Origin: DASRDZ01 sp035652335
Lineage (GTDB): Bacteria; Chloroflexota; Dormibacteria; Aeolococcales; Aeolococcaceae
Assembly (NCBI GenBank): GCA_035652335.1
Contig: DASRDZ010000013.1
Coordinates: 1-64,000, forward strand
DNA length: 64,000 nucleotides
Direction: 5' to 3'
How positions within the stretch are numbered: the first letter of the stretch is position 1; each line of letters opens with the position of its first letter. This document shows positions 27,090-36,673 of this stretch, in pieces. The notes beneath the pieces were generated by a model that did not search any database, was not told the DNA's origin, and saw only the letters and a list, made by a program, of their open reading frames with translations. A program made the translations under genes and the position numbers.

Positions 27090-28592
27090 ATGCAGACGCT
27101 CCCCGAGCTGATCCGCTGGCGGGCCCGTCGGCATCCCGACCTGCCCGCCATGAGCGAACCCGGTCGCACCCTCACCTGGCGCGAGCTCGACGCCGGCACC
27201 ACCGCGCTGGCCAACGGCCTGCGCACCCTCGGTGTGCAGCCCGGCGACCGCGTGGCCATCCTCGACAAGAACTCGGTGGCCTACCTGGAGCTGATGCTCG
27301 CGGTGGCCAAGCTGGGCGCGGTGAGCGCGCCGGTCAACTGGCGGCTGGCTCCGCCTGAGGTTCGCGTGGTGGTGGACGAGTCGCAGGCACCCCTCTGCGT
27401 CGCGGGCGACGAGTTCGCGGGACATGTCGAGGGCGTCGCCGCGCGCGTGCTGCGCTTCGACGAGGTGCCGAGAGCGCCGGGCCCGGACCCGTATGGCGAC
27501 ACCGATTCCGGCGCCGTCGTCTGGCAGCTCTACACCAGCGGCACCACGGGCATCCCCAAGGGCGCGATGCTCACCCACGACAACCTCTACGCGGGCTGGC
27601 CGAGCATCCTGCTGGAGTGCCCCGAGATGCGCGAGGGGAGCCGCGCCCTGGTGGCGATGCCGATGTACCACATCGGCGGGTGCGGCTGGGCCGGCGCCGC
27701 GCTGTACGCCGGCTCGACGCTCGTCGTGGTGCGTGAGATCGTGCCGCAGCATCTGCTGCAGACCATCGTCGACGAGCGCGTCGAGTGCGGCTTCCTGGTT
27801 CCCGCAGTGCTGCTCTTCCTCTCGCAGCTCCCCGGCGTGGAGAGCGCCGACTTCTCCAACCTCCGCCGCATCCTCTATGGCGCCTCGCCGATTACCCCCG
27901 AGCTGCTCACCCGGTGCATCGACCTCTTCAAGTGTGAGTTCACCCAGGTCTACGGACTGACCGAGACCACCGGCGCCATCAGCGCCCTGCAGCACCGCGA
28001 CCACCATGGCGAGCTGCTGCTGTCCTGCGGACGTCCCATGCTGGGCACGCGCGTCCGCGTCGTCGACCTCGACGGCAACGACCTGCCGGCGGGCGAGGTC
28101 GGCGAGCTGCTCATCGCCGGAAAGCAGCTCATGCGCGGCTACCACAACCGGCCGGACGACACCGCGGCGGTGATCCGGGACGGCTGGTTCCACAGCGGCG
28201 ACGCCGCGACGCTCGACGCGGACGGCTACATCTTCATCCGCGACCGCATCAAGGACATGATCGTGAGCGGCGGTGAGAACGTGTACCCGATCGAGGTGGA
28301 GTCGGTGATCGCCGAGCACCCGGCGGTCGCCGACGTCGCCGTCATCGGCGTCCCCGACCACCGCTGGGGCGAGACCGTCAAGGCCGTCGTCCTCTTGCGT
28401 GAGGGCGCAACCCTGGAGGAGGCCGAGCTGATCGCCTTCTGCCGTCCGCGGCTGGCCGGCTTCAAGTGCCCGACCAGCCTCGACGTGGTGGCCTCGATCC
28501 CACGCAACCCGACCGGCAAGATCCTCAAGCGGGAGCTGCGCGAGCCGTACTGGCGGGGACAGGAGCGGAGGGTGGCCGGCTCGGGCGTTTAG
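27090..28592 (+). CDS. Acyl-CoA synthetase (AMP-binding, fatty-acid ligase type)
   Basis: A 500-residue ANL-superfamily enzyme that forms acyl-AMP and then acyl-CoA. The A3 motif LYTSGTTGIPKGAMLTH is near residue 150, VYGLTETTGAI near 290, HSGDAATLDADGYIFIRDRI near 370 and SGGENVYPIEVESVIAEHP near 395. The C-terminal catalytic lysine is in NPTGKILKREL. The overall form matches medium/long-chain acyl-CoA ligases (FadD/FadK type). The chain-length preference is unknown. It follows the aldolase gene and precedes a DUF1003 gene with its own promoter. Confidence 0.9.
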   Translation: MQTLPELIRWRARRHPDLPAMSEPGRTLTWRELDAGTTALANGLRTLGVQPGDRVAILDKNSVAYLELMLAVAKLGAVSAPVNWRLAPPEVRVVVDESQAPLCVAGDEFAGHVEGVAARVLRFDEVPRAPGPDPYGDTDSGAVVWQLYTSGTTGIPKGAMLTHDNLYAGWPSILLECPEMREGSRALVAMPMYHIGGCGWAGAALYAGSTLVVVREIVPQHLLQTIVDERVECGFLVPAVLLFLSQLPGVESADFSNLRRILYGASPITPELLTRCIDLFKCEFTQVYGLTETTGAISALQHRDHHGELLLSCGRPMLGTRVRVVDLDGNDLPAGEVGELLIAGKQLMRGYHNRPDDTAAVIRDGWFHSGDAATLDADGYIFIRDRIKDMIVSGGENVYPIEVESVIAEHPAVADVAVIGVPDHRWGETVKAVVLLREGATLEEAELIAFCRPRLAGFKCPTSLDVVASIPRNPTGKILKRELREPYWRGQERRVAGSGV

Positions 28593-28639
28593 CCCCGGCG
28601 CAAACGCGCGGCGATGCCCACAAATCGCTCGAAGCGCCG

Positions 28640-28645
28640 TACTCT
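28640..28645 (+). promoter_or_regulatory. -10 element TACTCT of the DUF1003 gene (leaderless)
   Basis: TACTCT ends seven bases before ATG 28653. Confidence 0.45.
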
Positions 28646-28652
28646 CCGCGGC

Positions 28653-29102
28653 ATGAGCACCTTCGAGCACATCCCGCACCCCTGGGTCCACCAGCGCAAG
28701 CATGAGGGGCCGGTCAAGGTCGAGGACCAGCGCGTCGGCTTCGGAGCCAAGCTCGGCGCGCACATCACCGCCGTCGTCGGCACCATGGCGACCGCGCTGG
28801 GCTTCGCCATCCTGGCGCTGATCAGCCTCCCCTCGGCGATCAAGAGCGGAGACGTGATCATCATCGTCGCCTGGATCGCCCAGACCTTCCTGCAGCTCGT
28901 GCTGCTGCCGATCATCATCGTCGGCCAGAACGTCCAGGGCATGGCCGCCGACAAGCGGGCGACGCAGACCTACCAGGACGCCGAGGCCATCCTCCACGAG
29001 TGCCTGCAGCTCCAGGCGCACCTGATGGAGCAGGACAAGGTGCTGCAGGACCTCATCGCCCACGTCAAGCCTGGCGCGAGCGGAGCGCCGGCGACCGCCT
29101 AG
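28653..29102 (+). CDS. DUF1003-like membrane protein
   Basis: A 149-residue protein with a short cytosolic N-terminus (STFEHIPHPWVHQRKHEG) and two membrane helices, at about 35-60 and 68-92. A helical tail includes IIIVGQNVQGMAADKRATQT and YQDAEAILHECLQLQ. This matches the DUF1003 pattern of two helices followed by a charged helix. The function is unknown. It converges on the HtrA gene with a four-base overlap. Confidence 0.75.
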   Translation: MSTFEHIPHPWVHQRKHEGPVKVEDQRVGFGAKLGAHITAVVGTMATALGFAILALISLPSAIKSGDVIIIVAWIAQTFLQLVLLPIIIVGQNVQGMAADKRATQTYQDAEAILHECLQLQAHLMEQDKVLQDLIAHVKPGASGAPATA

Positions 29103-30331
29103 CTGGAGCTCGGCCGGTCGGTCAGCGTCGCCGACAGGTGGATGACGTTGCTGCCGCGCTTCACCGTGAAGTCGACGGTGTCGCCGACCTTGTGCTGCTG
29201 GATCAGGCCGCCCAGGGTGGCGCCGTTGTCGATGGTCACCCCGCCCACCGCCTGCAGGATGTCGTTCTTCTGGAAGCCCGCCTTGGCGGCCGGCGAGCCG
29301 GCGGTGACGTCGCGGATCAGCACGCCGGGCCCGTCGAAGCCGACGCCCGCCTCGACCGCCTCGATGCTGGTGAGGTAGGACACCCCCAGGAAGGGATGCT
29401 GGATGCTCTCGTGCCCGATCAGCGAGCGGGCCACCTGCTGCGCCAGGTTGGAGGGGATGCTGTAGCCGATGTTGTTGCTGTTGCCGGCCACGGCGACGTT
29501 GACGCCGACCACCCGCCCGTCGGTGTCGGCCAGCGGACCGCCGCTGTTGCCGCGGTTGATCGACGCGTCCGTCTGCAGGACGTCCTGCAGGTTCTCGGTC
29601 TGGCCGCCGATGTCGGAGCCCGCGGTGATGGTGCGGTGCAGCGCGCTGACCACACCCTGGGTCACCGAGCCCTCGTTGCCGAGCGGGCTGCCGATGGCGA
29701 CGACCGCCTGGCCCACCTGCAGCTTCGAGGAGTCGCCGAACGTCGCCACGGGCAGTGAGCCGTCGGGCACGCTGACCACGGCGAGGTCGTCGAAGCTGTC
29801 GGTGCCGACCACGGTCGCGGTGAGGTTGCGCCCACCGGGCATGACCACGTGCAGGTCGGTGGCCCCGGCGACGACGTGGTTGTTGGTGAGCAGGTAGGAG
29901 AGGCTGCCCTCGTGGCCGATGACGAAGCCGCTGCCCAGCGCGTCGCCGCTCGGCTCCCTGGCGATGATCGTGCCCACCGCCGGGCCGAGCTGCTGGGCGA
30001 CGCTCACCGCGTTGCCTGCGCCCGACTGCTTCGCCGGCGTGTCGTCGACCAGCATGGTGGCGGTGTGGCCGTCGTCGGCACGGGTGAAGAGGACGGTGCC
30101 GACCGTCCCCGCGGCGAGGCCGACGGCCAGCATCCCGGCGCTCATCAGGAGGGCGGGACGGCGCCGCGCCGGGGTGGCCGGAGTGGCCGCCTCGGACGCC
30201 GCGAGTGGCGCGGGCGTCCAGGTCGGAGGCGCGCCCGGCGGCGTCCAGGCGGTGGGCGCCACCGGCTCGCGGTGGGTCCAGGGTGCCGCGGGGTCGCCGG
30301 GGTCTGGCGTGGGGGCGGAGGTCTCCGTCAT
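29099..30331 (-). CDS. HtrA/DegP-type membrane serine protease with PDZ domain
   Basis: A 410-residue envelope protease. A Pro/Thr-rich cytosolic tail (1-55) is followed by one membrane helix (about 60-82). The trypsin-like domain has H152 in LTNNHVVAG, D182 in SFDDLAVV and S263 in RGNSGGPLAD, a complete triad. The PDZ domain occupies about 310-405, with GVLIRDVTAGSPAAKAGF and KNDILQAVGG. Such proteases degrade or refold damaged exported proteins. ATG 30331 is preferred; a GTG at 30346 would add five residues. It is divergent from the PLD gene. Confidence 0.93.
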   Translation of the reverse strand: MTETSAPTPDPGDPAAPWTHREPVAPTAWTPPGAPPTWTPAPLAASEAATPATPARRRPALLMSAGMLAVGLAAGTVGTVLFTRADDGHTATMLVDDTPAKQSGAGNAVSVAQQLGPAVGTIIAREPSGDALGSGFVIGHEGSLSYLLTNNHVVAGATDLHVVMPGGRNLTATVVGTDSFDDLAVVSVPDGSLPVATFGDSSKLQVGQAVVAIGSPLGNEGSVTQGVVSALHRTITAGSDIGGQTENLQDVLQTDASINRGNSGGPLADTDGRVVGVNVAVAGNSNNIGYSIPSNLAQQVARSLIGHESIQHPFLGVSYLTSIEAVEAGVGFDGPGVLIRDVTAGSPAAKAGFQKNDILQAVGGVTIDNGATLGGLIQQHKVGDTVDFTVKRGSNVIHLSATLTDRPSSS

Positions 30332-30406
30332 CTCGTCGTCGGGCACCGTAGTGGGGCACGATAAGGCTTCCGTAAAACAGGGGCGTCGGACGGGGAGGGT
30401 CTGCGC

Positions 30407-31411
30407 GTGGCTCGCTGCGTGCTCGCGCTGGGGCCGGATTGCGCCGGGACGGTGCTCTCCGAGCTCGTCGCCGGAGCGCGGTCGCGGCTCGACGCCGCGG
30501 TCTACGAGGTGGGCCCGTCGTACGCGGTGCAGCTCGTCCGCGCCGCCGCGCGCGGGGTGCGGGTCCGCCTGCTGCTCGACGCCCACGCCGGTGCCAACTC
30601 CACGTCGACGCGCCTGGTCCACGGCGGTGGCGTCGCCTGCCGCGTCCTCGGCGGTCACCCGGGCGTCGAGGCGCACTGGAAGGTGCTGATCGCCGACGGC
30701 GCCAGGCTGGCGGTGGGTAGCGGCAACCTGCTCCACCGCGACGCGCCGGCGCCCGGGCAGCCCGGGACGCGCGAGTGGTGGGTGGCGGTCTCGGGCGCGC
30801 CGCGGCTGCTGCGCACGGCGGCGGACCTGGTCGACACCGCCTGGGCCGAGGCGACCGACCCACCGCTGGCCTGGCGCCGTGCCGCGGTCGCGGCCCCCGC
30901 GCCGCCGCCGGTTGGTGTGCCGCAGCCCGCCGTGCCGCCGCTCCACCTCGACGTGCCTGCCCGCGCCCTGCACCTCGCCGCAGGTGGAGAGGAGGTGGCC
31001 GCGCTGCTCGCCGAGCGGATCGCCGCCGCCCGCCGGCGGGTGCTGGTCACCGTGCCGTACGTCCACTCCGGCGTCCCCGCGGTGCGGGCCCTCCTCGACG
31101 CCCTGGTGGCGGCGGCCCGGCGCGGGGCGACGGTGCGGGTGCTCCTGGGCACCCCGCCCGAGCCCGCCGCGGCCGAGGCGGTTCGCGCCATTCCTCTCAT
31201 CTCCGTGCGGGTGATGGACCCCGCCCGCTCCACCACCGGGCACGCCAAGGGCCTGGTCGCCGACGGCGTGGCGGTGGCCGGCTCGGCCAACTGGAGCGGC
31301 GCCGGGCTGGGCGGCAACCGCGAGGCGGCGCTGAGCCTCGACGACGCGCGCGCCGCCGGCTGGTTCGCGGCGGCGCTGTCCCGGGACTGGGAGGCCTCCT
31401 CACCTCTCTGA
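30407..31411 (+). CDS. Phospholipase D-like protein with two HKD motifs
   Basis: A 334-residue PLD-superfamily phosphodiesterase. Two catalytic half-sites are present: HWKVLIADGARLAVGSGN near residue 90 and GHAKGLVADGVAVAGSANWS near 280, both with His, Lys and Asp at HxKx(4)D spacing. No signal peptide is clear. Relatives include cardiolipin synthases, nucleases and lipases; lacking membrane helices, this is not a typical cardiolipin synthase. GGAGGG lies about seven bases before the GTG. Confidence 0.83.
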   Translation: MARCVLALGPDCAGTVLSELVAGARSRLDAAVYEVGPSYAVQLVRAAARGVRVRLLLDAHAGANSTSTRLVHGGGVACRVLGGHPGVEAHWKVLIADGARLAVGSGNLLHRDAPAPGQPGTREWWVAVSGAPRLLRTAADLVDTAWAEATDPPLAWRRAAVAAPAPPPVGVPQPAVPPLHLDVPARALHLAAGGEEVAALLAERIAAARRRVLVTVPYVHSGVPAVRALLDALVAAARRGATVRVLLGTPPEPAAAEAVRAIPLISVRVMDPARSTTGHAKGLVADGVAVAGSANWSGAGLGGNREAALSLDDARAAGWFAAALSRDWEASSPL

Positions 31412-31443
31412 GTCCCTTGGCGTTTGGGCCGCCGGGCGGGGGG

Positions 31444-31449
31444 TATGCT
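31444..31449 (+). promoter_or_regulatory. -10 element TATGCT upstream of lon
   Basis: TATGCT ends 38 bases before the lon ATG, so this gene has a real 5' leader. The -35 is not clear, and no HrcA/CIRCE or HspR box was seen. Confidence 0.35.
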
Positions 31450-31487
31450 CGCCAGCACCACATCCCCTACCGGAGACCGCTTCACCC

Positions 31488-34043
31488 ATGGATCTGCGCG
31501 ACCAGGTTCGCGCCGGCGAGGACGACGACAGCGCCATCGAGACGCTGCCGCTGGTCCCGCTGCGCGAGAACGTGGTCTTTCCCCACCAGCTCGCCCCCCT
31601 CGGCGCGGGCCGTCCCCGCAGCGTCGCCGCTCTCGAAGCCGCCGTGCAGGGGGACGGGCGCGTCGTTCTCGCCGTCCAGCGCAGCGCCGAGGTGGACGAC
31701 GTCGGCATCGCCGACATCCACCCCGTCGCAGTTGTGGCCACAGTCGGCGCATTCCGGAAGCTGCCCACCGGCGGCGCCCAGGCGCTCGTCGAGGGCCAGC
31801 GCCGCGTCCTGATCCGCAGCTTCGACAGCGACGGCGACCGCTGGTCGGCCACCGTCGCCACCATTCCCGAGCCCTTCGAGTCGACGGCGCAGAACGACGC
31901 CCTGGTGGGCACCGTCAAGTCGCTCTTCGGCGAGTACGTCGGAGCCGGCGCCGCGGTCGCGCCCGAGCTGGTGGTGGCCCTGACGCGCAGCACCGAGCCC
32001 GCGCGCGTCGCCGACATGGCCGCCGCCGCCCCCGACATCGCCGTCGCCGACAAGATGAGCCTGCTCCAGGATCTCGACATCGCCTCGCGGCTGCGCACGC
32101 TGGTCCCGCTGCTGGCCAAGCAGGTCGAGGTGGCCCAGCTGCGCAGCAAGATCCAGGAGGACGTCCAGAAGACGATCAACAAGGGCCAGCGCGAGGCCAT
32201 CCTCCGCGAGCAGCTCCGCGCCATCAAGAAGGAGCTCGCCGAGCTGGAGGGCTCCGCGGAGGGCGAGGAGGAGGATCTGGCCACCCGTGTCGAGAACGCG
32301 GGCATGCCCGAGGCGGTGAAGCAGCGCGCCCTCAAGGAGGTGTCGCGCCTGGAGCAGATCCCCAGCGCCTCGCCCGAGCTGGGCATGGTGCGCACCTACG
32401 TCGACTGGCTGCTCGACCTGCCCTGGGGCGACCCCCCGCCCGAGAGCGTCGACATCCTGCGCGCCAAGCAGATCCTCGACGAGGACCACTATGGGCTGCC
32501 CAAGGTGAAGGACCGCATCCTGGAGTGGCTGGCCGTGCGCCAGCGCGCCCAGCAGAAGCTGGAGCAGAAGGCCGCCCAGGAGGCCGCCGCCGAGGCGCAG
32601 GCGTCGGCCGGCGCGCCGGCCGCCTCGGACGCGCCGAGCACCGGTGAGCCGCACGTCGAGGACCCGCGCCCGCCGCGCACCCTGCAGACGCCCATCCTCT
32701 GCCTGGTGGGGCCGCCCGGCGTCGGCAAGACGTCGCTGGGCCGCTCGATTGCGCGGGCCCTGAATCGCAAGTTCGTCCGCCTGTCGCTGGGCGGCATCCG
32801 TGACGAGGCGGAGATCCGCGGCCACCGGCGCACCTACATCGGGGCCCTGCCCGGCCGCATCGTGCAGTCGATGAAGCAGGCGGGCACCCGCAACCCGGTG
32901 ATCATGCTCGACGAGGTCGACAAGGTCGGCGCCGACTTCCGCGGCGATCCCTCGGCGGCGTTGCTGGAGGTCCTCGACCCCGAGCAGAACCGCGAGTTCA
33001 GCGACCACTACCTGGAGGTCCCCTACGACCTCTCCCAGGTGCTCTTCATCACCACCGCCAACGTCGCCGAGACGATCAGCCCGCCGCTGCGCGACCGCAT
33101 GGAGATCATCCGCATCAGCGGCTACACCGAGGCGGAGAAGCTGGGCATCGCCGAGCAGCACCTGGTGCGCCGGCAGCGCGAGCAGCACGGCCTCGAGGAG
33201 TCCGAGCTGCAGATCACCGAGGCCGCGCTGGTCGACATGATCCGCGGCTGGACGCGGGAGGCGGGTGTCCGCCAGCTCGACCGCACCATCGCCCAGGTGG
33301 CGCGCAAGGTGCCGCGCAAGCTGGCCGAGTCGCCCGGCGAGCTGAGCGGCGTGGTGGTCGACACCGCCGACCTTCCCGAGTACCTCGGCCCGCAGCGCTT
33401 CGAGTTCGGCGAGGCCGAGGCGGAGGACCAGGTGGGCGCCGTGACCGGCGTGGTCGTGAGCGACGTCGGCGGTGACATCGTCACCGTCGAGGCGCTGGCC
33501 ATCGAGGGCAAGAACGAGCTGCAGCTCACCGGCCAGCTCGGCTCGGTGATGGAGGAGTCGGCGCGCGCCGCGCTCTCGTGGGCGCGGGTGCACGCCGAGG
33601 ACTTCGGTGCGCCCAAGGGGTTCTTCGACACCCACGGCGTGCACGTGCACGTCCCCGCCGGCGCCATCCCCAAGGACGGTCCGTCGGCCGGCGTGACCAT
33701 GACCACGGCGCTGGTGTCGGTGGCCTCGGGCCGCGCGGTGCGGCGCGACGTGGCCATGACCGGCGAGGTGACCTTGCGCGGGCGCGTCCTGCCCATCGGC
33801 GGCGTCAAGGACAAGCTGCTCGCCGCCCACCGCGCGGGCATCACCACCTTCGTGCTGCCGCGCAAGAACGTGCGCGACCTCGACGAGGTCGACCGCGAGG
33901 TGCTGGAGAAGATCGAGGTGGTGCCCGTCGACAACGTCGCCGAGGTCCTGGAGCGCGCCCTGCTGCCGGTGGGCGGCTCGCGCGCCGGGGCCCGCGACCG
34001 GCGGGTCGGGTTCATGGTCGCCGCGGCCGCGGTCACGGACTGA
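31488..34043 (+). CDS. lon: ATP-dependent protease La (Lon)
   Basis: An 851-residue cytosolic AAA+ protease. The N-terminal LON domain starts PLVPLRENVVFPHQLAPLG. A coiled coil follows (QREAILREQLRAIKKELAEL). The AAA module has Walker A LVGPPGVGKTSLGRSIA near residue 408 and Walker B VIMLDEVDKVG. The protease domain has the Ser-Lys dyad in PKDGPSAGVTMTTALVS and GGVKDKLLAA. Between LEWLAVRQ and the Walker A segment lies an extra Ala/Gln/Pro-rich insert of about 45 residues that typical Lon lacks. It degrades misfolded and regulatory proteins. The ABC exporter starts five bases after its stop. Confidence 0.96.
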   Translation: MDLRDQVRAGEDDDSAIETLPLVPLRENVVFPHQLAPLGAGRPRSVAALEAAVQGDGRVVLAVQRSAEVDDVGIADIHPVAVVATVGAFRKLPTGGAQALVEGQRRVLIRSFDSDGDRWSATVATIPEPFESTAQNDALVGTVKSLFGEYVGAGAAVAPELVVALTRSTEPARVADMAAAAPDIAVADKMSLLQDLDIASRLRTLVPLLAKQVEVAQLRSKIQEDVQKTINKGQREAILREQLRAIKKELAELEGSAEGEEEDLATRVENAGMPEAVKQRALKEVSRLEQIPSASPELGMVRTYVDWLLDLPWGDPPPESVDILRAKQILDEDHYGLPKVKDRILEWLAVRQRAQQKLEQKAAQEAAAEAQASAGAPAASDAPSTGEPHVEDPRPPRTLQTPILCLVGPPGVGKTSLGRSIARALNRKFVRLSLGGIRDEAEIRGHRRTYIGALPGRIVQSMKQAGTRNPVIMLDEVDKVGADFRGDPSAALLEVLDPEQNREFSDHYLEVPYDLSQVLFITTANVAETISPPLRDRMEIIRISGYTEAEKLGIAEQHLVRRQREQHGLEESELQITEAALVDMIRGWTREAGVRQLDRTIAQVARKVPRKLAESPGELSGVVVDTADLPEYLGPQRFEFGEAEAEDQVGAVTGVVVSDVGGDIVTVEALAIEGKNELQLTGQLGSVMEESARAALSWARVHAEDFGAPKGFFDTHGVHVHVPAGAIPKDGPSAGVTMTTALVSVASGRAVRRDVAMTGEVTLRGRVLPIGGVKDKLLAAHRAGITTFVLPRKNVRDLDEVDREVLEKIEVVPVDNVAEVLERALLPVGGSRAGARDRRVGFMVAAAAVTD

Positions 34044-34047
34044 GTCG

Positions 34048-35985
34048 ATGATCGACGGAGGAGGCTTCGGCGGTGGGATGCGGTGGTTCCGCCGCGAGGA
34101 CCTGTCCCACAAGAAGCTCGCCAAGGGGACGGTCAAGCGCATCGTGCGCTTCGCCGCGCCCTACAAGCGGATGCTGCTGGCCTTCCTCGTCTTCATCATC
34201 CTCGACGCGGTGATCACCGCGATCACCCCGCGCCTCTTCGGCGCCATCGTCGACGACATCACCCATCGCAACCGCTCAGGCGTCATCAACCTGGCCATGC
34301 TGACCGCGGGGCTGGCCATCGTCGACGCCGGCTTCACCCTGGCCATGCGCCTCTATTCGGCGCGGATCGGCGAGGGCCTCATCTTCGACATGCGCAGCAA
34401 GGTCTTCCGGCACGTGCAGCGCATGCCCGTCGCCTTCTTCACCCGCACCCAGACCGGCGCGCTGGTGACCAGGCTCAACAACGACGTGCTGGGCGCCCAG
34501 CAGGCCTTCACGGGCACGCTCTCCTCGGTGGTGAGCAACATCATCACCGTGACCCTGGTGCTGATCTCCATGTTCTTCCTGTCCTGGCAGATCACCCTGG
34601 TGTCGCTGGCCATGCTGCCCGTGTTCATCGTGCCGGCCCGCTTCATGGGCCGCCGGCTGCAGGCGATCACCCGCGAGTCCTATGCGCTCAACGCGCAGAT
34701 GAACACCACCATGACCGAGCGCTTCAACGTCGCAGGAGCGCTGCTGGTGAAGCTCTTCGGCCGCGCCGGCGACGAGGCTCGCGGCTTCCAGCAGAAGGCG
34801 GGTCGGGTGCGCGACATCGGCGTGCAGCAGGCGATGTACAGCCGAATCTTCTTCACCTCGCTGATGCTGACGGCCTCGCTGGCCACCGCCGTGGTGTACG
34901 GGTGGGGCGGCGTGCTGGCCACCAGCGGCGCGCTGCAGGTCGGCACCGTGGTCGCGCTGGGCACGTACCTCACGCGCCTGTACGGCCCGCTCACCGCGCT
35001 GAGCAACGTGAACGTCGACGTCATGACGGCGCTGGTGTCCTTCGAGCGGGTCTTCGAGGTGCTCGACCTGCCGCCGATGATCGCCGACAAGCCCGGGGCG
35101 GTCACCCTGCCGCGGGGTCGGGCGCGCGTCGAGTTCGACCACGTGGAGTTCGGCTACCCGACCGCGGAGGAGGTCTCGCTGGCGTCGCTCGAGTCGGTGG
35201 CGGTGCTCGACCGCACGCCCTCGAAGCAGGTGCTGCACGACGTCTCCTTCGTCGCCGAGCCGGGACAGCTGGTGGCGCTGGTGGGCCCGTCCGGCGCCGG
35301 CAAGACGACCATCTCGCACCTCGTGCCCCGCCTCTACGACGTGCGCGGCGGCGCCGTGCGCATCAACGGCCTCGACGTGCGCGACGTCACCCTCGACTCC
35401 CTGAAGGAGGCCGTCGGCGTGGTCACCCAGGACGCGCACCTCTTCCACGAGACGATCCGCAGCAACCTCCTCTACGCGCGCCCCGAGGCCACCGACCCGG
35501 AGCTGCGCGAGGCGCTGCGTGGCGCCCAGATCCTGGCGCTGATCGACTCGCTGCCCGACGGACTCGAGACCGTGGTCGGCGACCGCGGCTACCGGCTCAG
35601 CGGCGGCGAGAAGCAGCGTCTGGCCATCGCGCGGCTGCTGCTCAAGGCACCCGACATCGTGGTCCTCGACGAGGCCACCGCCCACCTCGACTCGGAGTCC
35701 GAGGTGGCCGTGCAGCAGGCGCTCAACGAGGCGCTGCGCGGGCGCACCTCGCTGGTCATCGCCCACCGCCTCTCGACGGTGCGGGACGCCGACCAGATCC
35801 TCGTGGTCGAGGACGGACGCATCGTCGAGCGGGGGCGGCACGAGGACCTGCTCGCCGCGGGCGGCCTCTACGCGGAGCTCTACCGCACCCAGTTCGAGGG
35901 CCAGGCGGTGCATTCGCCGGTGCGCCCCGAGCCGCCGCTGGGACCGGCCGTGGAGTACGAGGCCCTGGTCGGTCCGGGCGACTAG
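34048..35985 (+). CDS. ABC exporter, fused membrane and ATPase domains
   Basis: A 645-residue half-transporter. Six transmembrane helices fall within about 40-330 (PYKRMLLAFLVFIILDAVIT, TRTQTGALVTRLNNDVLGAQ). The nucleotide-binding domain follows with Walker A LVGPSGAGKTTISHL, Q-loop GVVTQDAHLFHETI, signature RLSGGEKQRLAIARLLL, Walker B DIVVLDEATAHLD and H-loop VIAHRLSTV. It is of the MsbA/multidrug type and probably acts as a homodimer. An unusual linker of about 20 residues (EEVSLASLESVAVLDRTPSK) interrupts the first strands of the ATPase domain. The substrate is unknown. The stop codon TAG is part of the -10 of the next gene. Confidence 0.93.
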   Translation: MIDGGGFGGGMRWFRREDLSHKKLAKGTVKRIVRFAAPYKRMLLAFLVFIILDAVITAITPRLFGAIVDDITHRNRSGVINLAMLTAGLAIVDAGFTLAMRLYSARIGEGLIFDMRSKVFRHVQRMPVAFFTRTQTGALVTRLNNDVLGAQQAFTGTLSSVVSNIITVTLVLISMFFLSWQITLVSLAMLPVFIVPARFMGRRLQAITRESYALNAQMNTTMTERFNVAGALLVKLFGRAGDEARGFQQKAGRVRDIGVQQAMYSRIFFTSLMLTASLATAVVYGWGGVLATSGALQVGTVVALGTYLTRLYGPLTALSNVNVDVMTALVSFERVFEVLDLPPMIADKPGAVTLPRGRARVEFDHVEFGYPTAEEVSLASLESVAVLDRTPSKQVLHDVSFVAEPGQLVALVGPSGAGKTTISHLVPRLYDVRGGAVRINGLDVRDVTLDSLKEAVGVVTQDAHLFHETIRSNLLYARPEATDPELREALRGAQILALIDSLPDGLETVVGDRGYRLSGGEKQRLAIARLLLKAPDIVVLDEATAHLDSESEVAVQQALNEALRGRTSLVIAHRLSTVRDADQILVVEDGRIVERGRHEDLLAAGGLYAELYRTQFEGQAVHSPVRPEPPLGPAVEYEALVGPGD

Positions 35986-35988
35986 ACT
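35983..35988 (+). promoter_or_regulatory. -10 element TAGACT overlapping the ABC exporter stop codon
   Basis: TAGACT ends eight bases before GTG 35997, implying a separate leaderless message for the metallo-hydrolase. Confidence 0.45.
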
Positions 35989-35996
35989 CGTCGACC

Positions 35997-36650
35997 GTGA
36001 CCGAGACGCTGCGCGACCTCGTCGAGCTGGCCGTCGTCGTCGACGACAACTTCGACCAGAACAGCTACGTGCTGCACCGCCGCGACACCGACGCCGCGCT
36101 GGTCTTCGACCCCGGGCTGCAGCACCCGCGCACCCTGGCCCTGCTGGAGAAGAACAACCTGCGCTGCGAGCGCGTCCTGCTCACCCATGGGCATCCCGAC
36201 CACGTCAACGGCGTGCCCGCGGTGATCGCGGCGCACCGCTGCGAGGCGGCCATCCACCCCGACGACCGCCCCATGCTCGACTTCGCCACCCGCCTCCCGG
36301 GCGTCCCCGACGACCTGCCGCCCATCGTCGCCTCGCTCGACCTGAGCGACGGGGAGGTGTTCCGCTGGCAGGACCTCGACGTCAAGGTGATGCACACGCC
36401 CGGGCACACCCAGGGCTCTGTGTGCTTCCTCGTCGGTCGCGACCTGATCGCCGGCGACACCCTCTTCCAGCGCAGCGTCGGCCGCACCGACCTCCCCGGC
36501 GGCTCCTGGGAGACGCTGATGTTCTCGATCCAGAACACCCTCTACGCCCTGCCGCCGGAGACCGTGGTCTACCCGGGCCACGGGCCGCGCACCACGATCC
36601 GCGACGAGATGCAGTACAACCCCTTCGTGGTGCACCCGCGGTACCGGTGA
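35997..36650 (+). CDS. Metallo-beta-lactamase-fold hydrolase (glyoxalase II-like)
   Basis: A 217-residue soluble enzyme. The binuclear zinc motif is LLTHGHPDHVNG (HxHxDH), followed by MHTPGHTQGSVCFLVG, LIAGDTLFQRSVGRTD and YPGHGPRTTI, which supply the other His and Asp ligands. This layout is that of glyoxalase II and persulfide-dioxygenase relatives, which hydrolyse thioesters; the substrate is not resolved. Homology begins at the GTG. Confidence 0.9.
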   Translation: MTETLRDLVELAVVVDDNFDQNSYVLHRRDTDAALVFDPGLQHPRTLALLEKNNLRCERVLLTHGHPDHVNGVPAVIAAHRCEAAIHPDDRPMLDFATRLPGVPDDLPPIVASLDLSDGEVFRWQDLDVKVMHTPGHTQGSVCFLVGRDLIAGDTLFQRSVGRTDLPGGSWETLMFSIQNTLYALPPETVVYPGHGPRTTIRDEMQYNPFVVHPRYR

Positions 36651-36673
36651 GGGCGCGCGTTCTGAGCGCGCCC
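36651..36673. terminator. Bidirectional hairpin between convergent genes
   Basis: Perfect 8-bp stem GGGCGCGC / GCGCGCCC with a seven-base loop, placed exactly between the hydrolase and the Nudix stop codons. It has no U-run. Confidence 0.5.

Noticed and set aside
27015..30863. 1282-codon minus-strand ORF
   Set aside because: It runs antisense to the acyl-CoA synthetase and DUF1003 genes and through HtrA in a wrong frame, with low-complexity composition.
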